Positions 11,341 to 24,149 of a stretch of 64,000 nt of DNA are shown here, one piece after another. The notes below the pieces were generated by a model. It had not been told where the DNA came from. It searched no databases and was given only the letters and a program-made list of their open reading frames with translations. The translations under genes and the position numbers were made by a program. Source of the DNA: Mimachlamys varia (lineage: Eukaryota > Mollusca > Bivalvia > Pectinida > Pectinidae); the NCBI GenBank assembly GCA_947623455.1, contig OX392545.1, positions 25,867,001-25,931,000 of the forward strand. The letters run 5' to 3'. Every line of letters starts with the position of its first letter. Position 1 is the first letter of the stretch.

Positions 11341-11933
11341 AAACTTGTGAGCCCAATATCCCAGCTTGCAACAAGCCATATACTAGTACTCGGGGCATTA
11401 AAGTTAGTTAGAATAATTTCGATGGAATAGAAGTTATATAACACAATGAAAACGAAGACTATACTATCATCTACATCAGAATATTGACTAGTGTGAAGCG
11501 TACTAGTACTTGCGTATGTGGTGAGGAGATGATAAGGAATCGACAGAATTGTTCGGGCATATAATTACATGATCATGGTATTCAGGGCTTGAATGCGCAC
11601 AGTTGAAAGTTTTAGGAATTAGACACGTCTCTTTAGGACTCTTGGTCTACTATACTAGTGGAAAAAGTTAAAAGTGGTTAAAAGTATATGAGGTATTAGG
11701 CTTCGTCCCAATTTTCTAGAGATAGACATTTAAGGTAGCTTAAGTGATAAAAAAGTTGACTGTAAGTTAAATGATAATGGCTGTATTGACCTTTGTAATA
11801 TCTTTTTAACAAAAAAATCATGGCAATATTTTTTTTGTTGTTGCATTTACTAAAAATGACACTTGTTAAGACACTTTTGGAGGGTACTGTAATAATATTT
11901 CTTTTACAAAATCTAGCTGTTATTCACCTCTCA

Positions 11934-14438
11934 GGGTATCATATAATCATTACACCTGTTTATACCACACGTAAAATCAAATCTTAATGCATTTTGATTG
12001 GTTAACATGGTGTACTTTGACCGGAACATCGTCACTTGCTGATTGTTCGTGACGTCATCATTTGACGGGAAAATACGATCCAATAGTTTGCACTCATATT
12101 GTCCGCCTTTCATTTATATCTTTTTTAATGAAATACTGCTGTTCTGGCTGAAATTATGGTAGAAACAAGTTACACGACTCCTGGTTGTTGGAAATGGAAT
12201 TTATTTCACTCTCGTTAGCTAATTTTCAAGAGTTACAATAGAAACTCGCTTAAGGTCTCTCGGTCCTTTGATTATCGTTCTTGGCAAAAACATGGCCGCT
12301 TTGACGGATATCAAATTTCATACCTATCGTGGGTAAGAAATTCACCGTACATACGCCGATGATCATGCAATTTGCAATCCGGCAAAGACCCAAGCGTCCG
12401 CTAGAATCAATGTAAACGCTAGAAGGTTAAGTTGGTTGCGTAATTATCGACTATATCAACCTGATCTTATGTAAACGTGTTTTGTTAACAATACAGTATG
12501 GTATAGGGGAGGTAATCAGTAACTCCAATGTATTTGAGTTATTCCCATTTATCAGAAATCTGTTTATGTAAAACATACATACATTTTGGAGTGAATACAA
12601 GGGCAACATGTTCTGATGATATCACTATTCAATTAATGTCATAAATGCTAGTTATAAACTATATTCTGTGTAATCTGATACCAGGCGAGCGGATACATTC
12701 AAATCAGGCTAAAGCAATTGATAAACCTAGTATCTCACTACTTTAAACGCATTATGTGATATGGGAAAATCTATACCTCCTACAATTAAGTCCAGTTGCA
12801 GTGAAAGGGGAGGCAATTGAAATAAAAAAAACAATAATTCTGATTATTTTCCCCAAATTTTAAGTGAAATAATGTTCTTTGGTTCAATTTTTTCATGCTT
12901 TGTTAAATAAGGATTTTTTCTTCACAACATAACTTTAAAAAATCAGTTTTTCATCCACACAATGTTTTGATATTTGAAAATGTTGATGAAAAACATACAT
13001 ATAATTGTTTGTTTTGTTGAATAAAAGTTATACGAAACGTAAAATATTTGCCTTCTTTTCTATTTTATATGTATATATAAAGTTAGCATTGTAATACATC
13101 AAAAAGAAATATGTTAGTTGTTGATTTCGCTCTTCCTGGTGTTTTCCCTGCAAATATCAGTTTTTCACCCCAAAAAGATTTCTGCAGTTTTTCGGCCAAT
13201 TACAACAAAAATACTTGTCCTTTATACACTAGTAAACATTTGAGTGAAATTTCATGAAATTCCTATGGATATTGACAAAGGAACCGAGTGACCTTAAGCT
13301 TGTGTCCATTGTAACTTTTGAAAATTAACTAACGCGAGTCAAATAGATACCATATCAAACAACCACGAGTCATGTAACCTTCATACTACCAGGACTGTAA
13401 CTCTTTCAAGGTATATCAGCATATTGTAATGATTGTGCGTTGGTCCTTGCGAAAATAGTTAACAAAATATAAGATCAGGACATAATTTCGTGGGAGATAA
13501 TCTTTTTTATATAAAATACTACCTACTCTAAATAACTTATATTTCGCGTCGGATTTATTTTCGCGTTAAAACACGAGAAGAATTCGTGAATTCAAATCCC
13601 CCGCAAATATTTGTACGAAAAATAACAACTTTGTATGACATTGACGTTTGTTTGGTTGTTATCACAACTTTGTAGGTATTTCTATTGATATGATTTACCA
13701 TACTATAAAATCACACACACAAAAATCTGTCTGACCAAATAAACTTTTAAATTCAGGCAATTTTAAAACTCTGTTTTAAACGGCATCGCCGTAATACTAA
13801 TATAAGAATAGAACACATTTACAATAACAGAGATTATAACATTTGAATACTTTGCATGAAGAGTGTCCATGAAACAAGGAAACTTAATAGACAAAAATCG
13901 TGAGTATTGGTATGTGAATGTAAGAAACGGTATAATAGATATTGAGCTTACACAACGACAAATTACTGGGTAAGGTATTTATTTCATACTCGTAAGTTAA
14001 TTTTCAAAAGTTACAAAAGACTCTCGAAAAAAGATACGAGTCGTGTGATCTATTCCCATCACAAGTTAAACCGCAAATAGCTAAAGTGTACTCTTGTTTG
14101 AATACACAAATATTTGTGGACGTTAAGCTTATTAAGATTTTAAGAATGGCTTTGTTTGGCAAGTCTCATTGCTTTCAAAATTCATGACAAAATGTAGTAA
14201 GGGAAAGCATTTGAACACTGAAACTTTGCAGTATTTAATTTTAAAACATTAATGATTTGCGGATAATATGGGTGTAAACATACCGGACGTATTTTCCCGC
14301 CAAATAATAACGACGTCAACAATCAGCAAATGACGTTTTTCCGGTCAAAGTTCACAATGTCAGCTATTCAAAATTTGCGTTGAGTTTATTCCACGTGTGG
14401 TATAAACAGGATGCTATTTAACAGTTGTAATGATACCC
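11934..14438. mobile_element. 2.5-kb element with ~150-bp terminal inverted repeats
   Basis: The left end 11934-12085 (GGGTATCAT..., 'tataccacacgt', 'tgctgattgtt', 'tgacgtcatcatttg') is the inverted copy of 14285-14438 ('caatcagcaaatgacg', 'ccacgtgtggtataaacagg', ...ATGATACCC). Outer termini GGGTATCA/TGATACCC match exactly. The interior has no transposase frame, so it is non-autonomous. It carries two direct copies of an 'ttatttcac/tactcg..agTTaattttcaa' segment (about 12190 and 13970), related to one near 9470. Target duplication not resolved. Confidence 0.55.
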
Positions 14439-15782
14439 AGAAAGTTGAATAACACCCAATACATGTATTGTGGCGATGATAGTTTTAAACATATATTTTG
14501 TCTTGTTCGTCCGAAGATATCAATAGCTTTGAATTTCACACAAGATCAAGAGGCACTTCCCTTCACAGGAATATCACAACAACCATTGCAATGTATTTTC
14601 AAATTCATCTCAGAAAGATGGCCAGTGGATTTTCCGAACAGAGAAATTGCATATTTTATCACATATTGGGAATCTTATCTGCTGCAAAGTTTTGAAGACT
14701 TGGAAACTATAAGTTCCTTGTGATGTGACCAAAAACCAAAGGTTGTCATGACTGCATTCGTATACCTGTGCCAGGCATTTGTTTTCATAGTTAAAGATCG
14801 GAATCTCTGATGTTTTGGCGTTAGACCCAGAGATAAGTCCCCAAGGGTGTGGTAGTCCCTATGGTAAGAACCATCGCTTTGTACTCCACTATTGTATATA
14901 TGGTTATGGGTGGGAGCCTCGATCGTTTTCAAGTTTTGTGTTACAAACTAGGTGGCCCTACCACAGATTCAACACTTATGTAATGATTATATTCGTCTTT
15001 TGATACCCACAGAGTATATATATAGTTTCAGAGTTTGGATATATCGCCCGTACCATAGTTATGGCCCGGGGTTATGTTAGCATGAACGGGATATACCCTG
15101 GAGAGAGGAAGTCGGTTAAACAAATATTTAGCATTAAACAACATTATGTTCCGTGTCATGGTCTTATGACACGAACAGAATTGCAGCCAAAATAGCTGTT
15201 TTAGGTTTCTTGTTTTCATTTCACATCGTGAGTTTTGCATTTTTTGTTGAAGAAGTAGACAGTCGGTTGCGTTGCCGCACGGAATGTTGTCTCGTGTTTG
15301 TCTATGTACAAAAAGAATAAAGTCCATGGAGATAACGTAAATATATTGATACTGTTCCCAACATTGAATCAATAAATATATCTCATTCAAATTATAAAAT
15401 ATTCCGCCATAAAACTGTGCGTATTGTTTTGGATTATAGCGGCTATGCGCTCTGATGCAAAGTGTGTCAGATTTTCGTGAAAACCTGGTTAGGCCCGGTT
15501 TCAATTTAAACATCAGTTGAGATCTTTCGTAAACCTCTGTTGTTATTTTTGTTTATGAATTAATGACTTGTATGTGTGACTGTGCCTGTATTTATTGTGC
15601 GTGCCGGGATAGATTATTTATGTTGTATACTGTAAACAAATGTATTTTCCCTAGCAGTTAATTGTCGCGTATTTCGCGGTAATTAAAATTTGCGACAATT
15701 AATCGCTGCGAAATAGGTTCAATCAGAGGTATGCCAACTGTAGGAGAAATGTACTGTTCATATGATTGATGATCGTATTTAT
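14439..15782. other. Gene-free stretch
   Basis: Only short overlapping chance frames on both strands. Near 15655-15715 is a small inverted-repeat patch rich in 'attgtcgcg/gcgacaatt' and 'tttcgcgg'. No splice-flanked exon or recognisable protein motif. Confidence 0.4.
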
Positions 15783-16140
15783 TGCGAAAGATGACGTAAC
15801 ACACACATATGCTGCACCTTTAAAATTTAGTAATAGATACAGTATGCCGAAAAATTAATTAAATTGCACCATACAGCTGTTTCGTCCTCCTAGGACTCTT
15901 CAGTGATGCTAGGGGCCAAAGGATGGGAATCCAAAATGTCTAAACTAATTTCGAAGCAGAAGGGCCAGGTGCGTTAAACCCCTTTAATTTATGAATTTAG
16001 AGGTACAATTAAACTAGTTCTGAATAATTTCAAATCGTGTTCTACGAAAATGTGTATATTCTGTACCGTGCCACTTCTCAAATGAGATTAACTGTGGCTA
16101 TGGAGGCTCCAGCAAACATTAAATCGCTGCAAAATAGTCG
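15783..16140 (+). repeat. Dispersed repeat family B copy
   Basis: Begins ATGACGTAACACACACATAT and runs through 'gctgcacctttaaaattt', 'ctgtttcgtcctcctaggac', 'ggggccaaagg', 'gtgcgttaaaccccttt' and 'taccgtgccacttctcaaat' to 'ggaggctccagcaaac'. Near-full length; interrupted reading frames. Confidence 0.8.
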
Positions 16141-16676
16141 TTTCATATTATATGAAAACATGAAATCATATCGCCGCGAAAATAAGCTGGATTACATTAA
16201 GTCCTGCGTGAATGTCGAAACAAGTAGGCCTCGTTGGCGAGCTGCTCGTTTCAGAAATTAATAAAATGCAAATATATGTAACCCTGGTAAATACTTACTG
16301 CAAATATACTGCTCGGCTAGAGAGATCTTCTCTTTAGCTCGACCGATTGAGCGTAAGACTTAGTAGCCAGAGGTTATAATTGTTCAAAAAATGGTTAACT
16401 GTAAGCTTGAGGAAAGTAAAAGGCGTGTAGACATCGCATGCGTGGGATCATTATCCCTGGTCTAAGACGATAGTGTTTTACATGAATATTTCCGTTTCAG
16501 TTTTAAATGTTCGGTCTTCCTTTTTCATATCATACTATGACACAGTGTTCTGACGATAACTCGTAAACAGTATGAGCTACTAAACACATACATGTATTTT
16601 CGATATCGCTGCAACCGGGTCCTGATGTCATAACACGACACATGCCTTGGACGTGTTATGTAGTCGCAATACAGAG

Positions 16677-17013
16677 ACACGGTTGTCTAGTGGAAGGACG
16701 CCGGGCTAGTGCTCGAAGGGTTGCGAGTTCGAGTCCCGGTCACAGCACTTCTGTTGTATGCTTCAAGATACTTTACTCTGCTTGTTCCAGTCTACTCAGC
16801 TGTAAATGAGTAAGTGGTTGGGCAGTGCTAGAAATTGTAGAATGATAGCTGTGAGCGCCGAAACGGCAGCACCGGTTGTATGCTCCCAGGGAAGTTGATA
16901 ACGATATTTGCTTGTTGCTAAGGCCCTATAACCACGAGTAATAATTTGTGAACCGCTTTGAGGCGATATTTAAGTTGTGATAAAGCGGTATATAAGAACC
17001 TCGAATTATTATT
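16677..17013 (+). mobile_element. tRNA-derived SINE (337 bp) with 9-bp target duplication
   Basis: The head 16679-16747 is tRNA-like: A box TGTCTAGTGG and B box AGTTCGAGTCC, with CGGTT/CCGGTC pairing potential, but no 3' CCA context. A ~250-bp body follows, ending 'aagcggtatataag' and an ATT-rich tail. Flanks AATACAGAG (16668-16676) and AATACAAAG (17014-17022) are a one-mismatch target duplication. It is a SINE, not a functional tRNA gene. Confidence 0.75.
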
Positions 17014-17260
17014 AATACAAAGCGAACAGTTGACGCTATAATACGTAAATACTTCACATTGCTATATTAGTAAGTTATTAATTTTATCGAAGTAACATGG
17101 GCAAAGTCTTGTATTATACATTCAAAGTTAATGTAGTACTGATTTGCTCATTTTATTTGTATACGTTATTATTAATGTACCAATCCATTTTTTTCTAACA
17201 CAATGTGAAAGACCTACGAAAGTATGCAAATAGGAAAGGAGCCTGTGTGATAATTCAAAT

Positions 17261-17266
17261 TTTATT
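17261..17266 (-). terminator. Poly(A) signal of C1qDC gene 2
   Basis: AATAAA on the minus strand, about 67 nt beyond the stop codon. Confidence 0.55.
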
Positions 17267-17332
17267 TTCAAACAATTTTCACGATGCACGACATGTTTTT
17301 GGTATCATCATTAGGTCTATACATTTGTAATT

Positions 17333-20300
17333 TTAGGTAAGTAGGAATCCTGAAAATGAAGATGGTATTTCAATATATGCTGTATCCGCTGAAGTATGGT
17401 TGCCGCGAACGTAAACCGTATCTCCGACATCCAACTGAACAAGGATTGAGCTAGACCCAGTGTTGAGATCCATGCGTTGACTCGAAGCAAATGCAACTCC
17501 AGCTGTCTTTCCATTAATCAATAGGCTTGCGTACATCCCATGCATATTATTGGCAGGAATAGACCATGTGAACATATAAACACCAGGTACACCACAAATG
17601 AATGTCCCTTGGTGAGAATCGTAATAGCCGCCGATATTCAACATCAGTCTATCAAACACAATCACGGATCCCGATTTGAAGTGAACTCGATTAACTCTGC
17701 TGGCTGAAAATGCAACCAACGTTTTTGTTCCTGGGGAGTAAAATACAAAATAATATGTATTACGAAGACTCTGAATTGATAATATTTCATACTACCGGTC
17801 GTAAAATAAATAAGCTTTCAGTTCATGATTTAAACCAACAATCAAAGTACTGAATGTTCGGAAAGGATAAAGATATTGCCAATGTAAATTTGTTTCGTAC
17901 AATGGCATCAGAGGTAGCTAATGTTTGTGCAACAACCATTTAGATTATCGATTGTATTTCAATCAAGAATAACTGTTTAAGATTTATGTAAGGACTATTT
18001 TACACAACCAAAATATGTTTTATAGTAGATAAATCGCATCAGGTCTGGAAATGGCTTTCAAATGGAGCAGTCCCCAATGGCAGTCTGTGCTAGAAAGGGA
18101 GCTTAGAGTCTTTTTGGCAGGACACAAGGGTCAAGAAAATATGTTAGTGTCTTGGCATGGGTCAGTGGCAGTGGGGCATCAATGCCACCTCTTTGCATTG
18201 TGAAGGGGAAGACCAGGAAGTCACTGGGATCCTTCAGGACAGAGGATGTGTAACAAAGTAGGCATCTTGATATGTTATATCACGGTAACTGTACCATCTG
18301 GAAACAATTAATTAGCTTAGAGTACGGAGTAGGTCTTTGAGAGTTGGTGATTAGAAGACCATGGAGTAGGTCTTTTATAGTCTACACCTGTGATGGCTAT
18401 AGAGTACTAGGCTTTTGACAGTCTACACGAGAGGCTGCCAGGAGGGCTACAGGCTAATGCTAGTAAACATGTAGAAGACTTATAAGTTGACAATTGACTA
18501 AGCCAGACTGAGACACAACGCCGAAGTACTTTCAAGTTTATTGTTGTTGTAATACCATGAACATGTACTTGTGATGTCGGTGTAATTAACGATCACGAAT
18601 AAATTGTCTATTATCCAATATTACGTGTCGTTGCTGAATTGTGTCACAGATACTTCTAAATCCAGACCCCCCAAAAAGTTTACCTCGCTGGTATCCATTA
18701 ATTGATCAATAGAACTATCACAAGGCAAGCAAATATTACTATTTCCTAAGTCAGATTCTGACAGACAAGAATCCTCGTTGATATCCATTTCGCAGACGAC
18801 AGAACTAGGTAGGTGGCGTTCAATTTTTTCTATTAAACATAATGTAGCGTTTATTTTCATTTTTTCATTATTATATTAATCATTAGCTTTAGTTAAGGAT
18901 AGAAACATTTTTTGCTCATTTTTGTCAATAGAAAGACACTTGCAGGGCTTGTCGATCAAGGGGAAGTAACTTCAACTTGTTTGCAGTTCTTCCAATATAT
19001 CATACGCTGTCGGCAGTTTGTATGATTATATATTGTAAATGCCGAGAATATTAGTTTTGACAAATTATTTTGCCCCGTTTTATAGCTGAAAACAGGGTTT
19101 TTGCCCTAGCTAAAAGTTCTTAATTAAGAAGGATGCATTTTGTATATAATTCTTGTTTTCATAAAAAAAAATCATATTTATATTTTTCGCATTCTTGTAG
19201 GAATAAGCCCCCACTTTGACTACCAGCAAGAACAAGCTTACGATTATCTTTAAACATCCAATATGATCATACTTTCATGACTGACTCATCAAATGTCATT
19301 TTCATTCACGTTTTCCAATGCATAAGAGAAAACATTTATGTTAATACAGAATTGTCATAAAGAGCTTCTAGTGTGCTTGCATTCAAATAATCTGCTAATT
19401 ATTTACTTCCAATTGTTATACAAGCAAAGTGATACCCAGTATAACGATCCTTCTAAGTTTTATTTTAATTAGTGTCCTCAGCTACATGTATGCTGAACGA
19501 GAATGGCTAGATGAAATCGTTTGAAGTCGTTTCTGTGCCTCTTTCATCTTACCGATCTCTTTGGTTGTAATGTATTTATCTTTCAGCTGATACTGGCGTG
19601 TGGTCACTTTTAATTTTGATTATGGTCAGTATTCGAACTTGCAAGTTTTCTCTCAGACTTAATTTGGAATAAAAAAATAAAGTTAAATATAAATTACAAC
19701 AAAAGTATTAACAGAAATATAAAAGTACGGGGTTCTGATATATGATATCTGGTTCAGTATATGCGAGTTTTAGTGCCATGTTATTATCTGCAACAGCAAA
19801 AAATAAAAGAAACACACATTGGAGGGGAGTTTTGCATTTAGAGAAAACACGAGTTACATCCCTTGGACTGTGCTGAAATCATTAGACTTCGAAACCTAAA
19901 GGGTTGTCCGCAAAAGTATTACCACTTCTTACCAGACCAATACTTTTTCGTTTTCGATCGAAATATCAATTAGAATAGTGTCATGTATGTCTAATATGCC
20001 CTATCGGTATGTTTCCTGCAGAATATTTATGAAGTATATAGTGATCTTATCGGTCCTAACAGCTATTGAGAAATGACCCTTATCTACTAGGCAGTCAATT
20101 TGTACAATCTTCAATCTTCACCTCATGAAAATTTCTAACAAAATATGATTTATATCGAGGACATTCTGAAAAAAATCCTTTATAGCAATAAAGTCTACTT
20201 GCCCATTTTTGGCCCTATCAGTCAGATCCCCAGTGGTTTAGACCGCGATTTGTAAAATGGTGACTCCTCAACCTCTACAGGGATGCTATCAGTGAAATAC

Positions 20301-21843
20301 GAAGTATGGATGGTTCTATGAGTTTTACTTATGGAGTCACTCTAACCACAGGGACACGCAGATACTTTTATATTGATATTGCTTGACTTACAGTCGCTGT
20401 GCTCTAAACGGTAAGGTCAAATACCCATTTTTACCTAGCCATTTTGACTATTAACACACTTTGGAAGGTTCAAAAATAAAGACAATCGCATCTCGTTATC
20501 TCGAAATCGTATGTAATATGAAGTATCTCGTCGGTCCAGGCAATACCTGTACCAAACATTAGAACTTACTTATCTCGGAGAACGTTTATTATGTCGACCT
20601 CGACATGTCCATGTCGGGAGTCGACTGTATTGTCAATATTTATATTTTTTTAGAAAGTATACAATCTGATTGTAGTCTTTTGCCCGCCTCCAACACGTTA
20701 GAGGAAGCCATGTCATTTGTACAAGTATAAATATCCATTACCTCTGTATGCTACCAGTCAAATATGATTGGTTTCCATTGCATCTTTTGGCCCCTAGCAT
20801 CACTGACGAGTCACAGAAGGACGAGATAGCTGTATGGTGCAGTTTAATTCATTTTTTCGGCATACTGTATCCATTACTAAATTAAAAAGTAGCAGCATGT
20901 GTGTCATCTCTCAGAGACCAGGTGTAGATCCGCTACACTATTTTGCCTCTAGTTTAATCGATTTTGAGTTCGGATTATGGTTTAGTTTTGGCCACCTTGG
21001 ATGTCAGAAGGATGAAATGTGTCATCCATTTCGAGCTTTGTTGTTCAATAAAAAGCCCTTGGTTATGTTAGTGTGAGTCAGCCTGTACACGTGTAAGGAG
21101 TCTGCTTTTATATTTTCAATAATTGTCTTTACCAGTCTGAATAGTATGATGGAATCAGATACTCTTTATAGATGAAAGCGTTTTATGACCGTAGTTCTCT
21201 TTTTCTGAATCCAGAAAGTGACCTCTATTAAAAGGCAACCCATGTTTAAAAGTAGATTTTTTTTCCGTTTTCAAAACTTAGGTGACGTTAAAGGCCAATT
21301 GACCGTTTGGTTAGCGATGGTTTAAATATATTTATCATGTTCACGGATTTGTTGATAGATATGCCGTCTACCCATGCTCATATATTTAGATTGTGTTGTT
21401 GGGTTTGTCAGAAGCAAACATGCATTAAGCTAAGACAGTAGATACAGTGTCCAGTTGTTCAAAGGGTGATTAGTTTAATCACTATTTAACGACAGTTTTC
21501 AAACTTGAATGATCCTGTCAATATACAAGCTACAATCTTAAAATTGTGGTAGTAAATTGACAATATTAGGTGTTTGATATCTGCAAAGAGGTAATTAAAT
21601 CTACTAGTATGGTTTTCTTTTTTAAAGATACAGGATAATAAAAATTTGCACTAATTACTGATTAAGCTAATCATCTTTTGAACAACCTGGCCCATATGTC
21701 TTGATATGTGTTATATAAAGCGTTTACACTGCAACAATGATGACTTCGGGACTTACCTGAAACTGCTTGTCCTTGTTCGCCCTTTGGTCCTGGCTGTCCT
21801 ACATGCCCTGTCGATCCTCTGTCTCCTTTATATCCTTTGACAC
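17333..21843 (-). CDS. C1qDC gene 2, 3' half: last collagen exon and C1q exon
   Basis: Exon 21843-21757 (87 nt, phase 1 in and out) encodes nine Gly-X-Y triplets (GVKGYKGDRG...) and ends in the residues AVS. The C1q exon 17730-17333 enters in phase 1 (GTKTLVAFSASRVN), carries LNIGGYYDSHQGTFICGV and VYMFTWS, and ends SSFSGFLLT, stop 17333-17335: a complete C1q domain. AATAAA (minus) is at 17261-17266. These correspond to exons 5 and 6 of gene 1. Joined to the four exons at 47406-44673 they give an uninterrupted 336-aa protein, in size like gene 1. I therefore take both halves as one gene with a 22.8-kb intron; two separate broken copies is the alternative. Confidence 0.8.
18621..18860 (-). CDS. 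Short hypothetical acidic ORF (79 aa), inside a gene 2 intron
   Basis: An ATG-started frame on the same strand as gene 2, in the intron between its collagen and C1q exons. The peptide is acidic and Cys/Ser-rich (MDINEDSCLSESDLG, ICLPCDSS), without signal peptide or known motif. A donor-like GAG|GTAAAC occurs inside it. It may be a fragment of a transposon-encoded or retrocopied protein; I do not recognise it. Confidence 0.2.
   Translation of the reverse strand: MKINATLCLIEKIERHLPSSVVCEMDINEDSCLSESDLGNSNICLPCDSSIDQLMDTSEVNFLGGLDLEVSVTQFSNDT
18861..20764. other. Gene-free intronic stretch
   Basis: AT-rich sequence with no supported exon. At about 20480-20640 a degraded MITE-like block is suggested by 'ctcgttatctcgaaatcg' and a right end 'gggagtcgactg|ta', of the CAGT...ACTG/TA type. 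Confidence 0.35.
20765..20990. repeat. Family B copy (minus) abutting a family A fragment (plus)
   Basis: 20765-20905 is family B on the minus strand ('cttttggcccctagcatcac', 'agctgtatggtgcagttta', 'cggcatactgtat'). From 20935 follows family A's 3' segment on the plus strand ('attttgcctctagtttaatc', 'gagttcggattatggttt'). Confidence 0.65.
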
Positions 21844-21894
21844 CTGTGTAAACAATGAACACACTTATCAAAAATACAATGTTTGGTGGATGCT

Positions 21895-22505
21895 GACAAA
21901 CAAACTTACGGCACAAGAATTCGAGAGATACATGTTGATAAGGACTATGATCAAGTTTTATGGTCGCCGTCTTGGTCTCATTGAGAAATATATTGTACCC
22001 GTGTACAATATGGAGGTTGACGTTTCTAAATATGCTTATTAGTGTGTTTTTGTTGTGATTGAGAACGATGACTCGTTTGAGGACGTTACATTTACTTGGT
22101 GTACACGGCGGTAGTCGTCGATGAAGCAGACGACCCTTGCTCTTCCGGATTATGTTTGGTTTGGTTTATTTTGTTTAACGTCCTATTAACAGCCAGTGCC
22201 ATTTAAGGACGTGCCAGGTTTTGTAGGGGGAGGAAATCCGGAGTGCCCGGAGAAAAACCACCGACCTACGGTCAGTACCTGGCAACTGTCTCACCTGTGA
22301 TTCGAACTCGCAACCCACAAGTGGAAGGCTAGTGGTAGAATGTCGGAATATCTTAACCACTCGGCCACCGCCGCCCCACTCTTCCGGAATATCTGGTCTT
22401 GTTTTTTTTAATTTTTTTTTTCAAGAGTCTCCGTGTAAATATCTCTTTTGCTCGTATTTTGCCTCTAGTTTAAGTTCAAATTATTGTTTTGATGACACCT
22501 CAGTA
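21895..22505 (+). repeat. Dispersed repeat family A copy, split by a SINE insertion
   Basis: The left part 21895-22149 and right part 22379-22505 together make one copy ('gaattcgagagata', 'tatggtcgccgt', 'gtcgtcgatgaag', 'ctcttccgga', 'ggtcttg...', 'gtttaagttcaaattattgttttgatgac'). The left edge lies about 50 bp beyond the start of gene 2's collagen exon, in its upstream intron. Confidence 0.75.
22150..22378 (-). mobile_element. tRNA-derived SINE (family 1) inserted in a family A copy
   Basis: Minus-strand reading starts with the tRNA-like head GGTGGCCGAGTGGTTAAG (A box) and a B-box-like GAGTTCGAATC. A core GGTTTTTCTCCGGGCACTCC and a tail ending AACAAAATAAACC follow. It is flanked by perfect 10-bp target duplications CTCTTCCGGA (22140-22149, 22379-22388). 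Confidence 0.85.
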
Positions 22506-22585
22506 TAGTTTGAATTGAATTGTGTTGTCATCATTAAATTGCAAAATGCAGAGCTGTCGACCTGTGCTTTCAGTAGTATCAAATC

Positions 22586-22984
22586 AAAGGCCCAAAATAC
22601 GTAATTTTCGTCAACACTTGAAGCGAAAATCAAGCCTAATAACTTTTTTTTTATATTTATAGATTTAGTTAAGATTAACTAATATCAGCAATATTCAAGA
22701 TGAATTCTTACGCGGTTCCGGTACAGCAGCAGTTGAAACTCGGTATTTGTAAACATGCGTCCATTTTGAACTGTCGTCTAACTTCGGCTTGTTGTTGAAG
22801 TAGGTCCAACATAAATTATTTTCTTTTCTTTTGATTTTTCTGTCAAGGGTTTCTTGTTAGTTACCACTCAGGTTTACTTCGTTTTAGGTTTAAGTTTGCA
22901 TGGTTATCAACTGGTTATCAATTTTATTTTTAGAATTTTCCAGAATCATGAAACATTTCCTGAAGTTACGTATAATGGGCCTTT
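22586..22984. mobile_element. TTAA-flanked MITE, copy 1 (about 399 bp)
   Basis: The left end AAAGGCCCAAAATACGTAAT is inverted at the right as ...TTACGTATAATGGGCCTTT. A closely similar copy is at 50697-51076. No coding frame. The flanks fit a degenerate TTAA duplication (TCAA/TTAA), as for piggyBac-like MITEs. Confidence 0.7.
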
Positions 22985-23602
22985 AAAATTAAGCAGTTCT
23001 CGTAAATACCAGTCCCGTCAAAAGTCTATCCTCGTGTGACTGAAAGACAGAATCGTCGTCCCTAAGTTTTCGTGTCAAATACAGTTATCATGGAACTGCA
23101 ATGCACAGCTGTCGTCCTATAGTTTCAGCGTCATATTCAAACTAGCCAGTCACCGTACGAACTAGTCAAGTCAAAATAACATGAATGATGCAAAATTATG
23201 TTCAATTATAGATAAGTTTATAAACTCTTCAAACACTTCCTAAGCGTTGCAGATAATGATTTTCAATTCACTCAAAACTTGCTGCGATAGATCAATTCCT
23301 AGACAAAAACAATTTTAATCATTGTTACTCTTTTTAGGGACGACTCTGAAAAGCATTTTAACATTTTTTCTGAGGTTATAGGCGAAACAAATCGACAAGC
23401 CTTGTGTTATTTTTAAATAACTTAATCTTGTTTGAAACAAGCTTTTTCATTGGTTTGAAAAAATATGTTATTAGCTCATAAGTAAAAATTGACGTCGCCG
23501 TTTATAACGTCACTTTTGATTGGCTGATGCAGCAGCGTATTAATTTGTAAGAGAAAAGAGTCCAACGATAAATAGAATTTTCGCGGGGTATAGATTAAAT
23601 TA

Positions 23603-23713
23603 TAAGGATTAACTTGAATCTATTTTGTATGTTCGAGGTTTATGACGAGAGTACACTCCGGTTTTTTGTGTTATAACCCCATAACATACAAAATAGATTC
23701 AAGTTAATCCTTA
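23603..23713. repeat. Foldback element with 31-bp perfect arms
   Basis: Arms 23603-23633 and 23683-23713 (TAAGGATTAACTTGAATC...) are exact inverted copies around a 49-bp loop. The same arm recurs, diverged, at 32690-32724. The terminal TAAGGATTAA is shared with the palindrome at 63.4 kb. Confidence 0.75.
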
Positions 23714-24149
23714 AGAAATCGTATAAATCTTAGGGCAAACAGGTTGCTGTCAATATCGCACAAAAAACACAAGAAAGATTGTTTTTCTTCTCTTTATTTA
23801 AATTTATTGATCTCTGTTATTTGTTTAAGACAGACAATAGTCTCAGCCGGATATAATAGAGTGTGCTTTTTAAACACGCTAATGACAAATAATACTTTCT
23901 GTTTATCGGAAAGGTACTTAAATATAGGTTATGAATTGGTTAGTCAAGTTGATATTACGTCAGGAGAAGACAGAGAAGCTTACATGAGGCCCTCCCGGTG
24001 TTAAACACTCCAACTTCTCCTTGGTGATCGTGTTTTTTATCTGGTACGCTAATTCTACACCAATATATCACAAATCAAGTGTCACTTTAATACCATCCCT
24101 AAACTCTATAAAAGTTGTGACAGACAATTAAATAGCTGCGTGTTTGTAT

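Noticed and set aside
14430..14723. 97-codon plus-strand ORF beside the long-TIR element
   Set aside because: Overlapped by another open frame, composition not protein-like, and it starts in the element's terminal repeat.
16679..16747. Functional tRNA gene
   Set aside because: tRNA-like head is followed by a SINE body and flanked by target duplications, so it is a retroposon.
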